Source: Multifurca ochricompacta (Eukaryota; Basidiomycota; Agaricomycetes; Russulales; Russulaceae). Taken from it: a DNA stretch of 64,000 nucleotides. The stretch lies in the NCBI GenBank assembly GCA_022496185.1, contig WTXG01000001.1, positions 1,116,001 through 1,180,000 of the forward strand, in the 5' to 3' direction. The notes under the pieces were generated by a model that saw only the letters and a list, made by a program, of their open reading frames with translations, was not told the DNA's origin and searched no databases. The position numbers and the translations under genes were made by a program. This document shows, one piece after another, positions 57,187-64,000 of this stretch. How positions within the stretch are numbered: position 1 is the first letter of the stretch; every line of letters starts with the position of its first letter.

Positions 57187-59489
57187 CTACCTCGCTGCTG
57201 CTGCTAACCGTTGCCTAGATATCACATATCCTCGTGCAACTTCCTCCGCAGCATTCTCCAACCAATCCGTCATCCTTATCCCCGACTTCCGCATGTCACA
57301 GAGAACCTCGTGAGCCACCACCCATTCACTCCGTTTTGCCAACCCGTGCAACAATATGTGCCATGTGTCTCCAGTCAACGTTATTTTCTCTCTGCGCATT
57401 TGCCTATAGAATTGAAGGGACTTCTGGACACCGGAGGGCGACGGATTGTCTAAACATGTCTTGAGTAGCACATTATACGTAACCTTGTTGAACTTGATGT
57501 GTCGTGCCGTCATCTTTCGCACTACGAGTTCCGTGCAATCCTGGACTAATTGGTTGTCCTTCCCAAGCCAGCTGTGTAAACCGTTCAGAATTGCAGTATA
57601 TGTTACAACGTTCGGCGTTATCGTGGGGTCGCCCGATTCTTCCATCGTCCTGAGGAGGTCCAGGGCAGCTTCCAAAGCGTTCTTGTCCTTCTCCTGCAAC
57701 AGAGAGGTCATAATGGCCGTATACGTCGCAACGTTGGGCTTGATTTTGTGCTGATTCATGATTGAAAACGTTTGTCGAATGGCTTCACCACGGTCGAGAA
57801 TACGCAGGAGTGTGCAGAGAAGTATTGAGAAGGTGGCAACGTCCCCAGAAACGCCACTAGCGGTCAACTTCTTCAACATCGACGAGAGTGCCTGCACATC
57901 CTCCTTGCTGTGGTAGTAAACTAGGAATGTATTGAAGGTCAGAGTAGTGGGGTGAGGACCTTTGTCGATCATTTCTTCCAGAAGACTAATGGCATCCAGT
58001 TCGCGGGAATTAGCAAGGTGGGCACTAATCATAGTGTTGTATAGTGATTCGCTATTTGGGTCTGGGGGGACAGAAGAGGTCAATCTAAATTCATCGAAAA
58101 ACTTCGCTGCCTCCTTCCACCGCCTTGCATTCACCATCACTTTGACAATAGCCTGATATGAAGAGCCGTCGGGGATAACAGTCGCTTCTTTCATGGACCG
58201 CCAAAGAGCGAGAGCGGACGCTGAGCCTCTCAACTTGCCTATTCCTTTGATGAGGACCGTCCAAACACCCGGCCCTGGATTATGACCGTATCTGATCATA
58301 TCATCCCATACCGATTCCGCCAAATCCACCCTTTGAACTTCCAGAAAGGCAGAAATGAACGCTGCCCAGATGCTCTCTGAGATGGCCACCGGTCGGCTAT
58401 CACAGGGGTGCTTGGTGTCTACCACGGCCCACGGATAGTCCTCTGATAGCCCCTCGATCATAGTGGCATACAGGCGCTGCAAAGACTGCGTGGCAGGGGT
58501 CCCTATCAAGTTGTTGAGGTGCTTCTGGAAGATAGAAGGGCGAGAAAGAAGTCTAGCTGCGTCGGCATGTCTAACAAATGTCAGAACCTTTTGTCGAAAC
58601 CGGGGAGAAGGTGCGAATGCATCCAGAAAAAAGTCGGCTGAAAGAGTCGAAGGGACATTCCATCTAGTATGGATCCCAGTCTGAATTGCAGATGTGAAGT
58701 CATTCCGGATAGCATGGGCCATGATCGCAAAAATACTTAAATCCTTGTCGACGAGAGGGCCAGAATTACCAACGATAGGCATTGTCGTTAGCTCGCCTTG
58801 CATCTCCTTGCCATTCAGCAAGTCTTCGTCGCCAAACGTATTCTGATGCTCCACTTGGGACAGAAACCGATTGTATAGTCGAAGAACGCCGTCAGGATCG
58901 TTCGCGATGATGAGCGCAGTAAAACAAGCTCTAAGAGCCAAAGTGGATAGCCGACTGGCAAGACCCAAAGCAAGTTCTTCTGCCGCTTCCCGGGAGGGCC
59001 CACTCCACAAAGTACCGGGCTCTCTGGGGCAAAGGTCGATAACTAACCGAGAACAATTCTCAAGGTCAGATGGGCCCAGTAGGTGTAGAAGGTTGTCTTC
59101 CTCAAAACTACGCCAAAGATGGAGCACGGTGGAAACATCTCGCTGAACTATGTTGGACTGAAGAGAACGAAGTTTATTCGGGATGTAGTTGGGAGACGCC
59201 GACCAAAGGGGTGTAACAGCATTGCTAGCAGGTCTGGATGTCTTGTGGCTCGGGAGTTTGTGTATTAGGTACGAAGAGTCTCGGGTACTCTCCTTGCGAT
59301 TGATAGCCCTGTTTCTCTGTGTCTGTGGAGAGACGGACCAAGTGTCATCATGGTCATGGGATGGTTTGGCAGCACCGTCGGACAGGGGGCGGGGGCGAAG
59401 AGAATAGCCTGGTAGTTGAACTCCTCCACGACGGGAACTAGAAAGAGAAACAAATCTGCTGTTGTTTTCAAAACATTGCGTGCCAGCAT
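57187..59489 (-). CDS. Pentatricopeptide-repeat protein, probably mitochondrial
   Basis: The open frame ends at 57187 and runs upstream without a stop to about 59458. PPR repeats are clear in the second half, e.g. GVWTVLIKGIGKLRGSASAL, SYQAIVKVMVNARRWKEAAK, LYNTMISAHLANSRELDAI, TFNTFLVYYHSKEDVQALS, TYTAIMTSLLQ, VVTYTAILNGLHSW and TYNVLLKTCLD. Such proteins bind organelle RNA. The start is unresolved. The only good ATG (59489, MLARNVLKTTADLFLFL) lies one base out of frame with the body, which begins SSRRGGVQLPGYSLRPRPLS. Either a missing base near 59440 or an unrecognised first exon explains it. A possible leader intron lies at 59560-59500. Confidence 0.82.
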
Positions 59490-59671
59490 GATATAAAGCT
59501 AACCCAGTAGGTCAACTTTTTTGCAACATTTGCAGAGTTTAAATACTCACCAGTCCCTGCGGTGTAATGACGGTGACGGACCGCTGAACCCAGACCGTCC
59601 TCTCTCACGTCTCACGTCTCATTTCAAAAGTTGTTATTCTCTTCTCTTCTTCATCTTTATCTCTATTCCTC

Positions 59672-61728
59672 ATGGGCCACGGAAACTCGAACAAGCTTTA
59701 TGTTACCCATGCTGAGCACTCTGGTTTATTCGGCCAGCACACTGCCTCGTCTTCTGGCTTCAAAGCGTGTGTAGACGCGTCCTTCTCCAGTCTTTCTCCT
59801 GTCCCTCACTTAGACACCTCACCTCAGCAAGCCAGAGGGTCTTAATCCAGCTGCTATCACACCCTTTGACTGTTGTTCTCTATCTTTTCAGCCGTTTTCT
59901 CATCCAGTCTGCTCACGCAATGCTGATGGATCGGGAACTGTCTTCGATCTTACAAACATCATTCCTTGGTTGAAGTCAGTTCCATTCTCTCTCTACTATT
60001 GAATTACTGACAATGCCCTGCCCTGACAAAGACAACATAATAACACTCATCCCGTTACAAATGAACCTTTGACGCCAGCTGATTTGATCTCGCTTCATTA
60101 CGCGCGCAAAACCTCGGGCGAATATCATGATCCAATATCTTTCAAACCCTTCAACGAGCACTCCCATATTGTCGCCATTGCGACCACAGGGAATGTCTTC
60201 TTAGCGGAGAGCATCAAGGGCAGCGTTGACTTAATTAATGATGTACGCTTCAAAAAGTAAGTTCCCTTTTGTTGAATTGCGCATCATCTCCCTTTTCTTA
60301 GCGGTTACAGAGAGGATGTGATCACACTCCAAAATCCCCACGGACTCCCACCTGCTTCTATTTCGACAACAAAGTCGCAAACGACCCAAAAGGATAAAGT
60401 TGTGGCACCAGGGAAACCGGCAGTCGTGGGACCTGTATCCGTTGCCCAGAAAGAAGCCGTACCCTGTCCGTTTTGTCTTCGTTTTTCTACTCTTTGTTGA
60501 TCTCCGTGACTTAGGGAATATATCTCCATACTCATCCGGAGCCCCGGGTGCTTCACTAACCTCCACATCTGTTGACCCATTAACAGCCTCATCAAGATTG
60601 ATCTGGGATGAGGTGTGTTGAAGTGGGTGTGATCATCGTTTCCTGTCTAATCTTCAATCCAGGAGGAAATGATGTTTGAAAGCATTCAGAATCCTATGAA
60701 GGGAAAAGGCAAGGAGAAGGACGTCGGGAAGCGACGCGCGTACGTGCGAGTTGTGACTAGTTTAGGAGGAAGTTTGAATCTGGAGTTGTTCTGTGAAAAA
60801 GTATGTGGTATAGAATTCGTATATTTGCCTGGAAATGATAACTAGTTCCATAGGCACCGAAGACCTGTTATAACTTTTTGATGCTTGCTCGTCAAGGGAA
60901 GTACAACGACTGTTTATTCCATCGCCTGGTTCCAAACTTTATGGTGCGCGTTCTTTCCTCATTGAACCTTTAGACCTATAACGTTATTTAGGTGCAAACG
61001 GGTGACCCTACTGGTACAGGCTCAGGTGGTCAATCATATTGGGGCACCCCGTTTCGCGATGAGTACGATCTCAAGGGGGCTGCACGACATGACAGCCGTG
61101 GCGTCCTTGCGATGGCTAATCGAGGTTTAAATACAAACGGGTTGGTCCCATTTCCCTCATATTGCAACACAGTTTGACATGACCTGCAGGTCGCAGTTCT
61201 ATCTCACATTCAAACCGACACCGCAACTCGATAAGAAGCACACGGTTTTCGGCAAACTCGTGGGAGGTGAAGATGTACTAGATACTCTGAGAAGCTCCCG
61301 CGCAAAGACGGAACAGAACGGCCAGTGAAACCCGTCAAAATCACTGAAGTTGTAATGTGCGTCCCTGATCTATTCATCGGTGTTGTATGTCGTTGAGAAG
61401 ACTTCACAGCTACCAAGACCCTTTTGAAGACTACAAAGTTCGGCTCGCGAAAAAACTCGCGAAGAAAGCAGAGGCACAGAACTCTTCTGGAGTCGAGCAG
61501 GCAACTACAGAAAAGAATTCGGGTCATGGTATGAACTGGTTTGGGGTCAAGCTTGGCGCGGAAAATACTCTTGGAGCAGCTGGGGAGTCTGGGGCTGGTG
61601 GCATCGGGAAATATCTCAGCCTGAAGAGGCCAACGCAACCCTCCCCCATCATATCAGAGCCTCTAAAGAAGAGGAAATGGGATTTGGGGACTTCGAGAAC
61701 TTTTAGTAATCTCGTTGTTTCACGTTGA
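59672..61728 (+). CDS. CYP8: U-box cyclophilin (PPIL2/Cyp60-like), with apparent frameshift
   Basis: This is a nuclear peptidyl-prolyl isomerase with an N-terminal U-box ([46 protein letters not shown]) and a C-terminal cyclophilin domain ([74 protein letters not shown]). Relatives associate with spliceosomes and have E3 activity. Introns: 59771-59813, 59975-60031, 60257-60310, 60466-60514, 60613-60662, 60801-60853, 60944-60991, 61141-61189 and 61357-61409. At 61288-61291 one G seems to be missing (CTGAGAAG for CTGGAGAAG), which puts the conserved KITEVV and YQDPFEDYK one frame back. The C-terminus ends [20 protein letters not shown]. Confidence 0.9.
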
Positions 61729-61886
61729 TGTCAACTATGGGTATAATTACATTTGTCTATGATATATGCGTTGATGATATGTTACAATGGATCATTGCCT
61801 GTCGTGTCCCTTGTGTCATGCAGGGATTGCGACGCGTTCCGTTCGCTTCATTTCCTGATGTTGTCGGTTTTCTTCTGAGAGAAAGG

Positions 61887-62791
61887 TCAGCGACACAACT
61901 GACGAGTGTCGAGCGAAATACCTTGCTCAGAGGACACAGGTTCCGTTATCGGTGCATCTGGGAGCGAGAGCGGTGCTTCCACGCCCTCCTGCGCATGTAG
62001 CTTATGGCATTGTGGTAAATGATCCGGACGTTTCCACTTAAGATAATCAGAAAGCTCACGGTTTCTAGCTGCAACGCCTTCAGCTCTGCTTGGACTGACT
62101 CTTCCTCGTCCAAGGAAAGGCTATTCGTGAGCATGTTGTCGATTTCCTAGGATGCGTCGTTGCAGCGTTTAGGAATAAAAAATGGACGAAGACAGACCCT
62201 TTGATATTCCCTTGCCTCTGCGGTTTCCTCCAGCAATTTCTCCACGCTCTCTACATTTAACTCCTTGTGGATCTCCTTGAGAACCTCATTACCCTGCTTG
62301 AGACCATGTAGAACTGAGACCTCTACGAGGGAGAACTCGATTGTTGAGACCTGAACAGCTGCGCGTAAAGGAAGGAAGAGTTGAGGTGACCGTGGTGCAC
62401 GAACCAATTGTTCCAAACTTTCAAGCTGGCCGTCCGTTTTAACGAGTAGCCCTTCTTGGTACTTGCGCCTCCTAAGCGCGACAAGTGCACGGTCTTTATG
62501 ACCCACAGCCAGCTGCTGCTTGGCTATCTGGTGTTCACGGTCTAGGATAACTTGAAGCTAGATTAACCGTAAGCGAATAAGCTACCTACGCCCCCTCGCA
62601 TCGATGAAGAGAGCTCCCCCTACCCTCTTCTGGTACTGCTTTAATTTGTCGCGCTGTAGCTTAAGGCTTGAAACGACGGTGATCCAGTTAAGAGAGAGAG
62701 GGAGGGAGGAAAGTAGAAGTTCGCGTAGAGCTTACTCGAGAATTGCACGATCCTGAGCCGTAATTCTAGGGGTTGATTGACTTACGCCCAT
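61887..62791 (-). CDS. VPS20: ESCRT-III subunit Vps20 (CHMP6)
   Basis: This is the ESCRT-III nucleator that links ESCRT-II to Snf7 at endosomes for multivesicular-body sorting. The spliced protein starts MGVSQSTPRITAQDRAIL; Gly2 and Ser6 fit the N-myristoylation rule known for this family. Helical core: LKLQRDKLKQYQKR, REHQIAKQQLAVGHKDRALV, ALRRRKYQEGLLVKTDGQLE, STIEFSLVEVSVLHGLKQGN. The acidic C-terminal part includes LTNSLSLDEEESVQAELKAL and EGVEAPLSLPDAPI, ending LDTRQLCR. I count six exons with introns of about 50-75 nt. About 220 residues, normal for the family. The ATG is at 62791. Confidence 0.9.
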
Positions 62792-62978
62792 ACCACTGTT
62801 TTTTATGTTGACCAAAGACCAAAAAGAGTTGTAATTCAGTGGACTGCAGCAAGTGCAATATGTATAAATCGGATGTTGCAGGATGGTGGAATCGCAATTA
62901 AAGGCTGGGGGGTCCGAGGTGGAGTGTCATTAATTATATTAAATTTAGTAATACAAAAGCACAATTAAAAAACAACAA

Positions 62979-64000
62979 TCATAATTCGTCATATATATTT
63001 ACAGTGGGAAGACCCCCCCGAACCAAGGTATCTCCTGAGCTTTCGTACTCGTGTTCATCGTCGCGACCAGCGTACCTCTTTGTTGACAGAGCCATGTCCA
63101 GTGGGTGGGCCATTTCCGGAGCCACGTATGCCGGGTCAGCCGACTTGGGCTCGATGGGCTCACTATCGAATACATGGATATTGTCAAGGACAATAGAAGC
63201 CGAAAGATCGTTTCGACTCGGGGCGAATTCGGAATGAATTGCGATTGACTGATCGTCGGGGCTGTCACTACTGTAAGGCAGTAGAAAGGGACGAGTATAG
63301 GTATAGAGAAGGACGTTGAGCAAGCCAGATGACAGGTAAAAACCGTCAGCGATTACAATGACGGCGAAAGGCGTGTGGTGCCCAGCAAAGTCATTGTAGC
63401 GTGCGGCAGCCAAGGGGAGAACCTAAAGAGTTCAAATAAGCTTGGTGGACAAATGAGAACAAAGAGTCCTACCGTGACAATGTAAATGATTGGATAACTA
63501 ATAGCGACATCAGCAACTACGACAAGTAGGCTATGGAATGCGCGATCCTCACGCAAGCATTTTGTAGGCCAGGAGGTGAGACTGGGGAATGCCTTGAGAT
63601 TCTTGCCCATATGTCCATCGAACATGCCATCCCTCCACTGCGATAAAACCTCTCAGCACGAGGAAGACAGCTATATAGGCCAGCAAGCTTGAAAAGGCCG
63701 AGATCCACATCCACATGAAGTCGGCGACCGTCCTCTGCACCGAAAACTCTTCCATTATCCAGCACCCTTGAGAGAGTATTAGTTCCCGCGTGTGAGGTAG
63801 AGGGATAAACTCACAAGGGCCCGTTGGTCCATAAAAGCGGGAAGCACCATTAATGCCGACGTTGATGGCCACGTTAAGAACGATAGAAACCCATATTCCG
63901 GCCACTACAAGCACAGCACGCGAGACATTTGTATCGGGTTTCAATCGGAATATGAGGGCACTAAATGTGTATATAGCAACGTTCTGCGTGCACTTGTCAC
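62979..64000 (-). CDS. Fungal G-protein-coupled receptor, Git3/cAMP-receptor-like (5' end outside window)
   Basis: This is the C-terminal half of a seven-helix receptor. Visible: FRLKPDTNVSRAVLVV, a helix IWVSIVLNVAINVG, the family signature YGPTGPWCWI formed by splicing (donor 63814 region), RTVADFMWMWISAFSSLLAY, a further helix HSLLVVVADVAISYPIIYIV, then HTPFAVIVIADGFYLSSGLL and a cytosolic tail rich in acidic residues. Such receptors sense nutrients or unknown ligands upstream of G-alpha/cAMP. Introns include 63472-63423 and probably 63627-63582, which needs a GC donor (TG|GCATGT) to keep frame. The N-terminus and first helices lie beyond base 64000. Confidence 0.75.

Noticed and set aside
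1..64000. Mobile elements, biosynthetic or mating-type clusters
   Set aside because: I found no transposase, integrase, reverse transcriptase, PKS/NRPS/terpene synthase, homeodomain or pheromone genes in any frame; the gene content is ordinary housekeeping.

Overview
The window is nuclear DNA of a filamentous basidiomycete, most likely Agaricomycotina (Agaricomycetes). The signs are compact protein-coding genes, many phase-variable introns of about 45-65 nt, short intergenic spacers and fungal-specific gene families (Gid8, Bck1, septin Cdc3, fungal CSL). I cannot name the genus from sequence alone. I see no transposase, reverse transcriptase, CRISPR array, rRNA, tRNA or biosynthetic cluster. 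Thirty-two loci are annotated. Two run off the window ends: a DIL/ankyrin protein on the left and a Git3-like receptor on the right.

Layout. 0-10.5 kb: DIL/ankyrin protein (-), RRP15 ribosome biogenesis factor, GID8 ubiquitin-ligase subunit and a large Bck1-type MAPKKK (+). 10.5-18 kb: a gene-poor stretch with a hairpin, then CZIB/UPF0587 zinc protein (-) divergent from mitoribosomal mS35 (+), an orphan ORF and septin CDC3. 18-24 kb: a head-to-tail + run of MTR10 importin, succinyl-CoA ligase alpha (LSC1) and an ACBP-ankyrin protein. 24-31.4 kb: a - run of mitoribosomal bS16m, LSM5, importin alpha and proteasome subunit RPN2. RPN2 is divergent from COX13, which is followed by RPE1. 33.8-44.7 kb: a - run of Golgi-type glycosyltransferase, pyruvate kinase, CSL transcription factor, an unknown protein and a SWIM/RING E3. 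44.7-64 kb: cis-prenyltransferase with a decayed partial copy upstream, a TM7S3/TM198-type membrane protein, a mitochondrial-type DEAD-box helicase, a Tda3-like FAD oxidoreductase, an MFS sugar transporter, a Mim2-like import factor, a PPR protein, a U-box cyclophilin, ESCRT-III VPS20 and the receptor.

The content is almost entirely housekeeping: mitochondrial translation and energy metabolism (mS35, bS16m, LSC1, COX13, PPR, helicase, Mim2), glycolysis and the pentose phosphate pathway (PYK, RPE1), proteostasis (GID8, RPN2, SWIM/RING, U-box cyclophilin) and nuclear transport (MTR10, importin alpha). Genes are interleaved on both strands, and several divergent pairs share promoters of 79-245 bp. 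No obviously new multi-gene system is present.

The most notable signals are in gene structure. (1) Seven or eight introns appear to use GC-AG splice sites. That is about 5% of the roughly 150 introns I traced by hand, and most lie between 22 and 39 kb. (2) There is a dense set of microexons of 9-26 nt, above all in the sugar transporter, pyruvate kinase and RPE1. (3) Conserved reading frames are broken by what looks each time like one missing base, in MTR10, LSC1, the ACBP gene, the oxidoreductase (at least three times) and the cyclophilin. The shared direction points to consensus deletion errors, though local gene decay is possible. (4) A fragment of a cis-prenyltransferase carries two stop codons where the catalytic RR pair should be. 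(5) In two genes the start codon is isolated, or nearly so, on its own coding exon. All gene models come from reading splice sites against remembered family sequences, so splice positions are inferences.
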